Positions 17,680-25,026 of a DNA stretch of 64,000 bases are shown one piece after another. Both the position numbers and the translations under genes were made by a program. The stretch comes from Ruegeria lacuscaerulensis (GTDB lineage Bacteria > Pseudomonadota > Alphaproteobacteria > Rhodobacterales > Rhodobacteraceae), in the NCBI RefSeq assembly GCF_013034685.1, contig NZ_WQGO01000003.1:124001-188000 (forward strand). The letters run 5' to 3'. Each line of letters starts with the position of its first letter. Position 1 is the stretch's first letter. A model generated the notes under the pieces. The model was not told where the DNA came from and did no database searches. It saw only the letters and a list, made by a program, of their open reading frames with translations.

Positions 17680-18636
17680 CTAAAGCGGCTGGCCCATCAA
17701 TTCACGCGCAATGATCCGCACCACGGGGCGCGCGTCTTCGGCGGACACGCCGGGTTTCAGGCGCGGATCGTAAAGCATGGTCAAAAGTTTCTCGTCATGG
17801 CTGGTCAACAGCGCGAATTCGTCGTCGTCGTTGAAAATCGACGGTCGCGCCGCCGGGCTGTCATTAGACAGACCCAAACCTTGCGCGATCTCTTCATGAA
17901 TGCAGCTAAGCCGGGTCAGATCCGGCAGCTCGGCCCGGATCAGCGTGACCGCGCGCACGAATTTGAAAGGCGCACTCGGGGTTTGTGAGGCAAAAACCAG
18001 ACAGTCGATATTCGAACGCGGATTGGCCACCAGATCCAGCAGCGGCGCGCTGATCCCCGGCACCAGCTCTTTCAGGCGTTTGACCACATAGGCACTGTCA
18101 TCCTTGCCCGCAAAGAAGACATGAAAGTTAGGTTTGCGCGTCACGACCGAAATTGGATGACCCGTCACCCGCGCCAGCCGTGTGGCAAAGGCATCGACCA
18201 GTGCCGCATCGGCCACGCGTGTGTCTGGGGCCACCGAAGGGGCAAATTCAGACTGTATGCGCACCGGGCCTGCCCAACGGCTGAGACGCCCGTCCGTTTG
18301 CGGGCTGCGGATCGTCACCGTGTGGTCGGGATATTCGCTGTAAAAGGCAATAGCCTCGAAATTGCGCGCCAGATCGTCCGCGTCATAGGGCGTATCGGGC
18401 CCGCCGCCGTCAATGCGCAGCATCCCTCGGGTCAGCAGATCGCCCTCGACCCGCTGATAGAACCGGGCCAGATCCTGACTGGCCGCTGAGGGCGGCACAT
18501 AGGCATTGGCCGCAGGGAGCGCCGGTGCCGCAGGGGCTTGCGGTGCCACAGACGTGGTTAGGGCCTCGTCACAATTGGCCAGGGCCAGCAACGCAGCCAG
18601 CCCAAGAGCAGGTTTGACCAGGGCGCGTAGGGTCAC
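17680..18636 (-). CDS. DUF2927 lipoprotein, putative metallopeptidase-like
   Basis: The 318-residue exported lipoprotein starts at a GTG five bases after the telA stop. The signal ends with the lipobox LANC near residue 22. The body belongs to the DUF2927 family common in Rhodobacteraceae. Near the C-terminus is CIHEEIAQGLGL (H247-E248), a HExxQ-type motif reminiscent of metallopeptidases, followed by FNDDDEFALLTSHDEKLL. Catalysis is unproven and a third ligand is not obvious. It would be the only extracytoplasmic component of the TelA/SPFH operon. Confidence 0.82.
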   Translation of the reverse strand: MTLRALVKPALGLAALLALANCDEALTTSVAPQAPAAPALPAANAYVPPSAASQDLARFYQRVEGDLLTRGMLRIDGGGPDTPYDADDLARNFEAIAFYSEYPDHTVTIRSPQTDGRLSRWAGPVRIQSEFAPSVAPDTRVADAALVDAFATRLARVTGHPISVVTRKPNFHVFFAGKDDSAYVVKRLKELVPGISAPLLDLVANPRSNIDCLVFASQTPSAPFKFVRAVTLIRAELPDLTRLSCIHEEIAQGLGLSNDSPAARPSIFNDDDEFALLTSHDEKLLTMLYDPRLKPGVSAEDARPVVRIIARELMGQPL

Positions 18637-18641
18637 GCGAA

Positions 18642-19832
18642 TCAGCCCGGTACGGCGGTACCGGCATTGTCGCCGATCCCATCCTTGCGGGCCTTAGCGG
18701 CGGCCAGCGTGTCGCGCAGTTCGGTCTCCATCTTCTGCAATTCCTGCTCGGCGGCAGCGCGTTTCGCCTTGCCCTCATCCGCGATGGCGAGGCTTTCGTT
18801 GATGGTGCCGATGAGATCGGCATTGGCCTGTTTCACAGCTTCGATGTCGAACACGCCGCGTTCCATCTCTTCGCGGATCATCTTGTTCGACTGGCGCAGA
18901 TTGGCGGCGTTCGAAGTAAGCAATTCATTGGTCAGGTCGTTGGCCTCACGCACGGCCGAGGCCGCCTCGGCGCTGCGTTGGATCGTGACAGCCTGCGCCA
19001 ACTGCGTTTCCCACAGCGGTACGGTGTTCACCAAGGTCGAATTGATCTTAGTCACCAAGGACTTGTCGTTTTCTTGCACCAACCGGATCGAAGGCAGGGA
19101 CTGCATCGTTACCTGCCGGGTCAGTTTCAGGTCATGCACGCGGCGTTCCAGATCATCCCGTGCGGCGCGCAGGTCGCGCAGTTCTTGCGCGCGCATGACC
19201 TGTTCGTCTTCCGGCGCGTCCCGGACGGCGGCCTCTTTTTCGGGGATGTCATGGCTGTCCAGCTCGGTCAGCTTTTCCTCGCCTGCCGCAATGTAAAGCG
19301 CCAGCTCGTCGTAAAAGCCCAGTGTCTTTTCATAGAGTAGATCGAGGGATTTGATGTCTTTCAGCAGCGTATGTTCGTGCGCCAAAAGGTCGTCGGTGAT
19401 GCGGTCGATCTGACCCTGAACCTCTTCATACTGGGCGGTGAACTTGGCGAACGGAGCAGCTTTGCCCATCAGCTTTTCCCACCAGCTGCGTTCGCGGCGC
19501 ACGTCCAACTCGCTGACGGAAAAACCTCGGATCGTGGTAACGATGTTGCGCAAACTGTCACCAGCGGGGCCCACATCCTTGTTGCGCACGTCGGCCAGCA
19601 TCGCCTGGCTGATCTCTTGCAATTCCGCCTGCGCCGACGATCCGAAGGACACGATCGAGTTCGTGTTGTCCATGTCGATCTCATCCATTCGGGTGCGGAT
19701 TTCGGCCTTGACCGGATCGTCCGCTTCTTCCAGCGGGACAACTTCGGACTGGGGTTCGGGTAGGGTCACAGCGGTGACCTCTTGTACCAGTGTTTCGGCT
19801 TCAACCGCCTTGTTCTTAATGTCGTCGGACAT
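18642..19832 (-). CDS. telA: TelA-family toxic-anion-resistance protein
   Basis: The 396-residue soluble protein is almost entirely helical and charged, as expected for TelA/YaaN (PF05816). Family landmarks are the N-terminal SIVSFGSSAQAELQEISQAM, DELALYIAAGEEKL, and LTRQVTMQSLPSIRLVQ. Homologues are linked to tellurite and cell-envelope-stress resistance, with unknown chemistry. It follows xpaC by 30 bases, the same pairing as xpaC-yaaN in Bacillus. The C-terminal region looks like a long coiled coil ending in a short tail. Confidence 0.92.
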   Translation of the reverse strand: MSDDIKNKAVEAETLVQEVTAVTLPEPQSEVVPLEEADDPVKAEIRTRMDEIDMDNTNSIVSFGSSAQAELQEISQAMLADVRNKDVGPAGDSLRNIVTTIRGFSVSELDVRRERSWWEKLMGKAAPFAKFTAQYEEVQGQIDRITDDLLAHEHTLLKDIKSLDLLYEKTLGFYDELALYIAAGEEKLTELDSHDIPEKEAAVRDAPEDEQVMRAQELRDLRAARDDLERRVHDLKLTRQVTMQSLPSIRLVQENDKSLVTKINSTLVNTVPLWETQLAQAVTIQRSAEAASAVREANDLTNELLTSNAANLRQSNKMIREEMERGVFDIEAVKQANADLIGTINESLAIADEGKAKRAAAEQELQKMETELRDTLAAAKARKDGIGDNAGTAVPG

Positions 19833-19862
19833 GGGAAATCCTTTCTCAAAAAATCCGGCTGA

Positions 19863-20771
19863 TCATTTCAACCGGACGCCTTCGCGCTGCAACCGTTCGC
19901 GCAGCACGGCAATTTCAACCGTCAGATCGCTGCGGTCATCCAAAAGCATCTTGCGGGTTCGGGCCGCGAAATTCTGCTCCAGATCGTCCAGCAGGGCCGT
20001 GAAATCGGCCATCGCCTGCGCATCCCGCGTGCGGGCATAGACATCGGCAAATTTGACGGTCGCATCCCGTGCGCCTTGCAAATAGACGGTCAGATATTTG
20101 CGCGCGCCCGACAGGTCACGCGGGTCATCCTCGACCGTACGAAACAGATCGCGGGCGGTGTCCTGAAATTGCTCGACCCGCGCCTCGATCCGGCGGTCGC
20201 CTGCGCGCTTAATGGCGTCGGTCATCTCGGTCAGGTGCTTTTCAGCATCTTCCACAACCCGCGCCACGCGATCTTGCTGGAAGGTATCGACCCCCTCCAT
20301 CCCCTTGTCTTTCAGCGGGTCAAGTCCAAAGGACACCGCGTGCAGTGCTGTCGCGGCTGCTCCGAAAAGAACGGGGGCGAGCAAGCTCGCCTGAGCCGCT
20401 GCATCCACCAGTTCCGAGCGGTAGGCGGCCAGCGCTGTGCCAAGCCCAGTCAGGACGCTGGCAAAGATCTTTCGCGGAATCGCCGGACGCCGCGCTGTGC
20501 GGCGCGCGTTATAGGCGGCCTCGGCCCGCAGCCCTTCGCGCAGTAAGAAGGCAGCTCCGGTCAGGGTTGCGGCGGCGATCAACCCGACGGTCATGCCGAT
20601 GGCACCATCGTTCAGGGACAAAAACACCAATGGGATGGCGGGTAGAAACAACAGATTGGCGCGCGCACCGGCAGGTTCGACCCGTGCGCCGTCGAACTGC
20701 CCGCGCGACCCGCTCTCGGACGTGGATGCGTCACCTGACGGGCTGTATTTTCCGCCAAATCTTTTGGCCAT
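19863..20771 (-). CDS. xpaC: XpaC-family membrane protein
   Basis: The 302-residue inner-membrane protein has a disordered basic N-terminus (about 1-37), two adjacent transmembrane helices (about 38-54 and 58-78), further hydrophobic segments at about 102-117 and 129-149, and a soluble helical C-terminal half. The C-terminal half resembles XpaC (named from hydrolysis of a chromogenic phosphate in Bacillus, although no phosphatase motif is visible). It is the first full-size gene of the TelA operon. Its ribosome-binding site, a run of six G, lies inside the 3' end of a 29-codon frame just upstream. Confidence 0.85.
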   Translation of the reverse strand: MAKRFGGKYSPSGDASTSESGSRGQFDGARVEPAGARANLLFLPAIPLVFLSLNDGAIGMTVGLIAAATLTGAAFLLREGLRAEAAYNARRTARRPAIPRKIFASVLTGLGTALAAYRSELVDAAAQASLLAPVLFGAAATALHAVSFGLDPLKDKGMEGVDTFQQDRVARVVEDAEKHLTEMTDAIKRAGDRRIEARVEQFQDTARDLFRTVEDDPRDLSGARKYLTVYLQGARDATVKFADVYARTRDAQAMADFTALLDDLEQNFAARTRKMLLDDRSDLTVEIAVLRERLQREGVRLK

Positions 20772-20774
20772 GGT

Positions 20775-20864
20775 CTACAGCCCCCCTAGAAGGCCGGTGC
20801 AAACACCAAATAACAGCGCCAAAAGGGCGGCATAGGCCAGTTTCTGTACTCCGGTGCCGGACAT
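20775..20864 (-). CDS. Candidate 29-residue hydrophobic peptide leading the xpaC-telA operon
   Basis: A short frame encodes MSGTGVQKLAYAALLALLFG plus nine more residues, essentially a single transmembrane helix with one Cys. It has its own ATG behind GGGGGCTCTC and stops three bases before the xpaC ATG. The xpaC ribosome-binding site is inside its last codons, so its translation could be coupled to xpaC. It could be a real small membrane protein or a regulatory leader. Whether it is made is unproven. Confidence 0.5.
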   Translation of the reverse strand: MSGTGVQKLAYAALLALLFGVCTGLLGGL

Positions 20865-20945
20865 GAGAGCCCCCAATGACAATGCTCACGGAAAATTTAG
20901 GGCATGAGGGGCCTTGGCGCTAGGGGGAAGGTTGCCTAACCCGCG

Positions 20946-21755
20946 TCACTTGCGTGATTTCTTGCCGACCGGAGGCCTGTTTCGCTGAGGTCTGGTCGGG
21001 CGTTTGACTGGGGCTTCGGGTGCGGGGTCCAGTCCAAGCTGGTCACGCATGACCCGGCGGCGAATTTCCTCGACCTCGCCCGGCTTTAGATTACCCAGCT
21101 GAAACGGGCCGTAAGACACACGCAGCAAGCGGTTCACGGCATAGCCGATATCTTCCATCGCGCGGCGGATTTCGCGGTTCTTGCCTTCGCGCAGCCCGAT
21201 GGTGAGCCAGGCATTGGCGCCCTGCTGGCGGTCCAGCGAGACATCCATGGGCAGGAAGCGCTCACCGTCGATCACCAAGCCCTTGCGCAAAGGGGCAAAA
21301 TCTTCGTCCTTGGGGCGACCGTTCACCCGCACGCGGTATTTGCGCAGCCAGCCAGTTGAGGGCAGTTCCAGCTTGCGCTTGATGCCGCCATCATTGGTCA
21401 GCAGCAGCAAGCCTTCGGAATTCAAGTCCAGTCGCCCGACACTCATGACGCGGGGCATGTCCTCAGGCAGGTTGTCGAAGATCGTCGCGCGACCCTTTTC
21501 ATCGCGCGTTGTCGTCACCAATCCGGAGGGCTTGTGATACAGCCACAGGCGCGAGGGTTCCGGTTCGGACACCGGCTTGCCATCCACAGTGATCCGGTCC
21601 TTGCTGGTGACATTCAAGGCGGGGCTGGTGATGGCCTTGCCATTCACGGTCACACGACCGGCTTCGATCATGCGTTCGGCTTCGCGGCGCGAGGCGACGC
21701 CCGCGCGGGCAAGCACTTTGGCGATCCGGTCGCCGGGAGGAGGGGTTTTGGTCAT
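20946..21755 (-). CDS. rluB: Pseudouridine synthase, RluB/RsuA family
   Basis: The 269-residue enzyme isomerises uridine in rRNA, probably 23S rRNA as RluB does. An S4 RNA-binding domain (about residues 9-55, RIAKVLARAGVASRREAERM) is followed by the catalytic domain with the nucleophilic Asp in VGRLDLNSEGLLLLTNDG. The last 30 residues are basic and Pro-rich, as in RluB. The ATG chosen (reading MTKTPPPGD) leaves a 61-base divergent spacer to tadA. In-frame upstream ATGs would overlap tadA, and the residues there do not match the family. Confidence 0.92.
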   Translation of the reverse strand: MTKTPPPGDRIAKVLARAGVASRREAERMIEAGRVTVNGKAITSPALNVTSKDRITVDGKPVSEPEPSRLWLYHKPSGLVTTTRDEKGRATIFDNLPEDMPRVMSVGRLDLNSEGLLLLTNDGGIKRKLELPSTGWLRKYRVRVNGRPKDEDFAPLRKGLVIDGERFLPMDVSLDRQQGANAWLTIGLREGKNREIRRAMEDIGYAVNRLLRVSYGPFQLGNLKPGEVEEIRRRVMRDQLGLDPAPEAPVKRPTRPQRNRPPVGKKSRK

Positions 21756-21816
21756 CCGCAGCCCATAGCGCATCCCGCCGGCTTGCGAAAGACAGGTTTC
21801 TGATGCAGTCAGAGGC

Positions 21817-22275
21817 ATGGCGTTCAAGTCCTTTATGAACATCGCGCTGGAACAGGCCCGCGCAGCTGCCGATCGCGGAGAGGTTCCGGTGGGCGCTGTC
21901 ATCGTGCAGGGCGACCGCGTGGTGGCCGCAGCGGGCAACCGCACGCGTGAGCTGAACGACCCAACGGCGCATGCCGAGATTCTGGCGCTGCGCGCGGCTT
22001 GTGCTGAGTTGGGGTCCGAGAGGCTGCCCGATCATGACCTCTATGTCACGCTGGAGCCTTGCGCGATGTGCGCCGCCGCTTTGTCTGCGGCGCGTATCCG
22101 GCGCATTTACTATGGCGCGGCCGATCCGAAATCGGGCGGGGTGGCGCATGGGGCGCGTGTGTTCACGCATCCTCAGGCGCATCACGCGCCGGAGGTTTAC
22201 GATGATATTGCGGGGCAAGAGGCCGCCGACTTGCTGAAGGCCTTCTTTGCCGCGCGACGTGATCCTAAAGCGTGA
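21817..22275 (+). CDS. tadA: tRNA-specific adenosine deaminase
   Basis: The 152-residue zinc enzyme converts A34 to inosine in tRNA-Arg(ACG). The deaminase motifs are intact: HAE in DPTAHAEILAL near residue 51, where Glu is the proton shuttle, and PCAMC near residue 82 with two zinc Cys. It is divergent from rluB. Its 3' end overlaps the convergent metal-dependent hydrolase gene by 11 bases. Confidence 0.96.
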   Translation: MAFKSFMNIALEQARAAADRGEVPVGAVIVQGDRVVAAAGNRTRELNDPTAHAEILALRAACAELGSERLPDHDLYVTLEPCAMCAAALSAARIRRIYYGAADPKSGGVAHGARVFTHPQAHHAPEVYDDIAGQEAADLLKAFFAARRDPKA

Positions 22276-22957
22276 TCGGTTTCATCACCTCGGGTTCGAT
22301 CACATCAACGCCCGGCAGTCCTTCGATCAGCGTCTGGGCAGTTTGTTCCAGGATAGGGAAGGTCTTGTAGTGGCAGGGAATCACGGTTTTGAAGTTGAAA
22401 TACCGTTTGGCCGCGTACGCCGCGCCTTTCATGTCCATGGTGAAATGTCCGCCCGCTGACAGGATGCCGATATCGGGTTTGTAGTAATCGCCCATCCAGT
22501 CCATATCGGCCATGATGTCCGTATCCCCCGACACATAGAGCATGTGACCATCGCCCGCGATCATGAACCCGACCTCACTGCCGCCGGTACGCAGGCCGTC
22601 GGGCGTGGAAAAGGTCGAGCTGTGCGAGGCCGGAACCATCGAAACCATCACGCCGTTCAGGTTGACCGTGCCACCTTTGTTGAAGCCAACGGTCTCGATC
22701 TCTTCAGCTTCGCTCCAATACCCCATCAGATCGTATTGGCCGACTACCGGAATCTTGAGGCGCTTTGCCAGCGAGACAACATCAACCACATGGTCGAAAT
22801 GCGTATGCGTCAGAAGGATATGTGTCGCACCATCCAGCGCCGCGTCGTGCTGGTCTTCGGGCAGAACCGGATTACCGGTCAGCCACGGGTCGATCAACAG
22901 CACTTGTCCTCCGGTTTCGATGCGGAAACTGCCGTGGCCCAGCCAAATGATATTCAT
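22265..22957 (-). CDS. Metallo-beta-lactamase-fold hydrolase, UPF0173 family
   Basis: The 230-residue cytoplasmic protein has the MBL metal-binding motif HTHFDHVVD near residue 51, GHGSFRIETGG at the N-terminus and later metal ligands in VSGDTD and CHYKTF. The UPF0173 group is conserved but has no settled substrate. It is divergent from the ceramidase-like gene, separated by 59 bases. Confidence 0.9.
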   Translation of the reverse strand: MNIIWLGHGSFRIETGGQVLLIDPWLTGNPVLPEDQHDAALDGATHILLTHTHFDHVVDVVSLAKRLKIPVVGQYDLMGYWSEAEEIETVGFNKGGTVNLNGVMVSMVPASHSSTFSTPDGLRTGGSEVGFMIAGDGHMLYVSGDTDIMADMDWMGDYYKPDIGILSAGGHFTMDMKGAAYAAKRYFNFKTVIPCHYKTFPILEQTAQTLIEGLPGVDVIEPEVMKPITL

Positions 22958-23016
22958 GAATAATTCCTCCCAATCAGACTGTTGGCTTTACCCTAGCATC
23001 GGCTATGTAAAATTCT

Positions 23017-23667
23017 ATGGACTGGTTTCAGGAAATTGACAGCTATTGCGAGCGCTTGTCGCCCGCCTATTGGGCCGAGCCCATAAACGCCGTGACCAAC
23101 GCAGCCTTTCTGATTGCCGCTTTCATCATGTGGCGTCGGGTGCGTGGGCAGGGGATGGCGCTGGCAATGGTGCTGGTGGCGATTTTGGCGGCGATCGGCG
23201 TGGGTAGCTATCTGTTTCACACTCATGCGCAGGTCTGGGCCGCCATGGCTGACGTGCTGCCGATCGTGCTGTATATCCTGGTCTATATCTTTGCCATCAA
23301 CCGTGATGTCTGGCAGATGCGACCTGCTTTTGCCGGAGCCGTAACCGCGCTCTTTATTCCCTACGCTGCCGCGACGGTGCCACTGTTTCAACTGGTGCCG
23401 GGACTGGGCGCGTCATCGGCCTACGCACCGGTCCCCTTACTGATTCTGATCTATGCCTATCTGCTGCGCCATCGCGCCCCCGGCACGGCCAAGGGGCTAG
23501 CCATCGGCGCAGCCATCCTGATCGCCTCGATCACGTTCCGCGCGCTGGATGAACCAATCTGCGGCCACCTGCCGTTGGGTACGCATTTCATGTGGCATAT
23601 CCTGAACGCCACCATGCTGGGCTGGATGATCGAGGTCTACAGCAGGCACATGACCCGCACGGCTTAA
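23017..23667 (+). CDS. Ceramidase-like multi-pass membrane hydrolase (alkaline ceramidase family)
   Basis: The 216-residue protein has about seven hydrophobic segments and matches the alkaline ceramidase/PHCA family (PF05875). N-terminal YCERLSPAYWAEPINAVTN carries the conserved CE and N positions, GVGSYLFH a conserved Ser-His, and HFMWHILNATML the HxxxH-like histidines that bind zinc in this superfamily. The family cleaves ceramide or, more broadly, amide-linked lipids. The bacterial substrate is unknown. The stop shares the palindrome TTAA with the stop of the convergent DUF4202 gene. Confidence 0.85.
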   Translation: MDWFQEIDSYCERLSPAYWAEPINAVTNAAFLIAAFIMWRRVRGQGMALAMVLVAILAAIGVGSYLFHTHAQVWAAMADVLPIVLYILVYIFAINRDVWQMRPAFAGAVTALFIPYAAATVPLFQLVPGLGASSAYAPVPLLILIYAYLLRHRAPGTAKGLAIGAAILIASITFRALDEPICGHLPLGTHFMWHILNATMLGWMIEVYSRHMTRTA

Positions 23668-24227
23668 CCCCGAAAGGCGTCGGCAAGGTCAGCGGGCAGG
23701 TCGAATTCGCCCAATACCCGCGCGCGACCCTCAGCCGACATCTTGCGGGCAGTCTTTTCGACGATGCTCAGGATTTTCTCGGCAGAGTGTTTTTCGGCAA
23801 AAGGCGCGAAGTACCACTTTAGGAAGACGAAACAGATCACATCTTCCAGCGCTTGAACCTCGGCATCGCGCTTGATGCCTTGTTTGCGCAGCATCCGCCG
23901 GGCCGCGTCGATGTCGTCTGCACCATATTCGCCAAGCTCCATGAGACCGGCCACCACCTCGGCATGATGTTCGGCTTGCGCCTTGCGCCAGGTCAGATAG
24001 CCCGCGCGCCCTTCGGGGTATTCGCTGCGCGCCAGTTTCCACCGTTCGACATGCTGTCCACGCGCGGCGATCTGCAACGGGTCTGATGCGTCAGGGAACA
24101 GCCGGTCCAGCTCGGCGCTCATCCGCTGGCCATAAAGCAATGCGGCCGGCTGACCGTCTTCAAGGGTAGGGTCTTGGGTATTGGCCGCGTCGATTGCGTC
24201 CAGAACGGCTTGCTTGCGGGTGGTCAT
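23664..24227 (-). CDS. DUF4202 family protein
   Basis: The 187-residue soluble protein of unknown function is recognisable by AARGQHVERWKLARSEYPEGRAGYLTWR and a downstream EDVICFVFLKWYFAPF. The conserved His and Glu (QHVERW, EHHAEV, ALEDVIC) recall HD-type helical hydrolases, but no catalytic assignment is possible. The start selected reads MTTRKQAVLD behind GGAG. Upstream in-frame ATGs have poorer sites. It overlaps the ceramidase-like gene by four bases, tail to tail. Confidence 0.8.
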   Translation of the reverse strand: MTTRKQAVLDAIDAANTQDPTLEDGQPAALLYGQRMSAELDRLFPDASDPLQIAARGQHVERWKLARSEYPEGRAGYLTWRKAQAEHHAEVVAGLMELGEYGADDIDAARRMLRKQGIKRDAEVQALEDVICFVFLKWYFAPFAEKHSAEKILSIVEKTARKMSAEGRARVLGEFDLPADLADAFRG

Positions 24228-24300
24228 CGGGGGCTCCGTCGGATGAGACATCTTTCGAGCATCGTAACGCGTCATCACGCTAAGCGCAGCACATGATTGT

Positions 24301-24336
24301 AAAAACCCGGGTCGGGAGGAGGAGTTCCCGACCCGG
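24301..24336 (-). terminator. Intrinsic terminator after the 52-residue secreted protein gene
   Basis: A perfect 11-bp stem CCGGGTCGGGA/TCCCGACCCGG (24307-24317 with 24326-24336) with an eight-base loop is followed by a T run on the minus strand. It lies just after the small gene and is a strong rho-independent terminator. Confidence 0.85.
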
Positions 24337-24350
24337 ACGAAGGGGTCACA

Positions 24351-24509
24351 TCACTTACCAACCTTCGTTTTGTCTTGCGAGACAGGCTCTGCGACCGTTT
24401 CGGGGAAGTTCAGGTCGCGAGTCAGGCTGTCCATGGTCGGCCCGAATGCCTGTGCTTGGGCGGCCAGAACGGTCGAGGCCAGTACAAGGGCGGTCATGAA
24501 CGTTTTCAT
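24351..24509 (-). CDS. Small secreted protein of 52 residues, unknown function
   Basis: The frame has ATG behind GGAGAAAGACG and is closed by a strong terminator, which argues that it is a real single-gene transcript. The protein starts MKTFMTALVLASTVLAAQAQ, a signal peptide with a plausible cleavage after AQA near residue 21. It leaves a mature peptide of about 31 residues containing FGPTMDSLTRDLNFPETV and a charged tail. I recognise no family. It is divergent from gatC. Confidence 0.75.
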   Translation of the reverse strand: MKTFMTALVLASTVLAAQAQAFGPTMDSLTRDLNFPETVAEPVSQDKTKVGK

Positions 24510-24735
24510 CGTCTTTCTCCGATATAGCGTTTCCGTGTAAATGAAATGAACAGTACAGTTTAGTTTTTCAAGGGCAAAAATGAACTAATTGGTTTACTTT
24601 TATGCATGACAGCTATGCGGAATTGATGGCGCAAGGGCGCCGTCTGGGCCGGGACAGGGGAAAACAGGCCTCTGCCGCTCTTGCGACCGGGGCATCAGAC
24701 GGGTAAATGCCCCCTAACGCACAAGAGGTTTTCCG
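24510..24735. promoter_or_regulatory. Divergent intergenic region between the small secreted gene and gatC
   Basis: This AT-rich 226-base spacer must hold promoters for both directions. I see no convincing dyad. A 34-codon frame at 24602-24706 reads toward gatC, but it has no clear ribosome-binding site or recognisable product. Confidence 0.4.
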
Positions 24736-25023
24736 ATGTCGATTGACCAAAGCACCGCCGCCAAGGTGGCCAAACTGGCCCGGATCAAGGTCGAGGATGA
24801 CGCGCTGCCCGCGCTGGCGTCCGAGTTCAACACCATCCTTGGGTTCATCGAGCAACTGAACGAAGTGGATGTCGAAGGCGTCGAGCCCATGGTCTCGGTC
24901 GAGCCGATGCGCCTGAAACGGCGCGAGGATGTGGTCACCGACGGAAACCAGCAGGACAAGGTTCTGGCCAACGCCCCCGACGCCCGCGAAGGCTTTTTCG
25001 CAGTCCCCAAAGTGGTGGAGTAA
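24736..25023 (+). CDS. gatC: Asp/Glu-tRNA amidotransferase subunit C
   Basis: The 95-residue GatC subunit stabilises GatA in the GatCAB complex that converts Glu-tRNA(Gln) (and Asp-tRNA(Asn)) to the amide form. MSIDQSTAAKVAKLARIKV and the C-terminal DAREGFFAVPKVVE are typical. It is three bases upstream of gatA. gatB is not in this window. Confidence 0.96.
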   Translation: MSIDQSTAAKVAKLARIKVEDDALPALASEFNTILGFIEQLNEVDVEGVEPMVSVEPMRLKRREDVVTDGNQQDKVLANAPDAREGFFAVPKVVE

Positions 25024-25026
25024 GAC

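Noticed and set aside
24602..24706. 34-codon frame in the gatC upstream region
   Set aside because: No ribosome-binding site, no recognisable product and it lies in promoter space; I treat it as chance.
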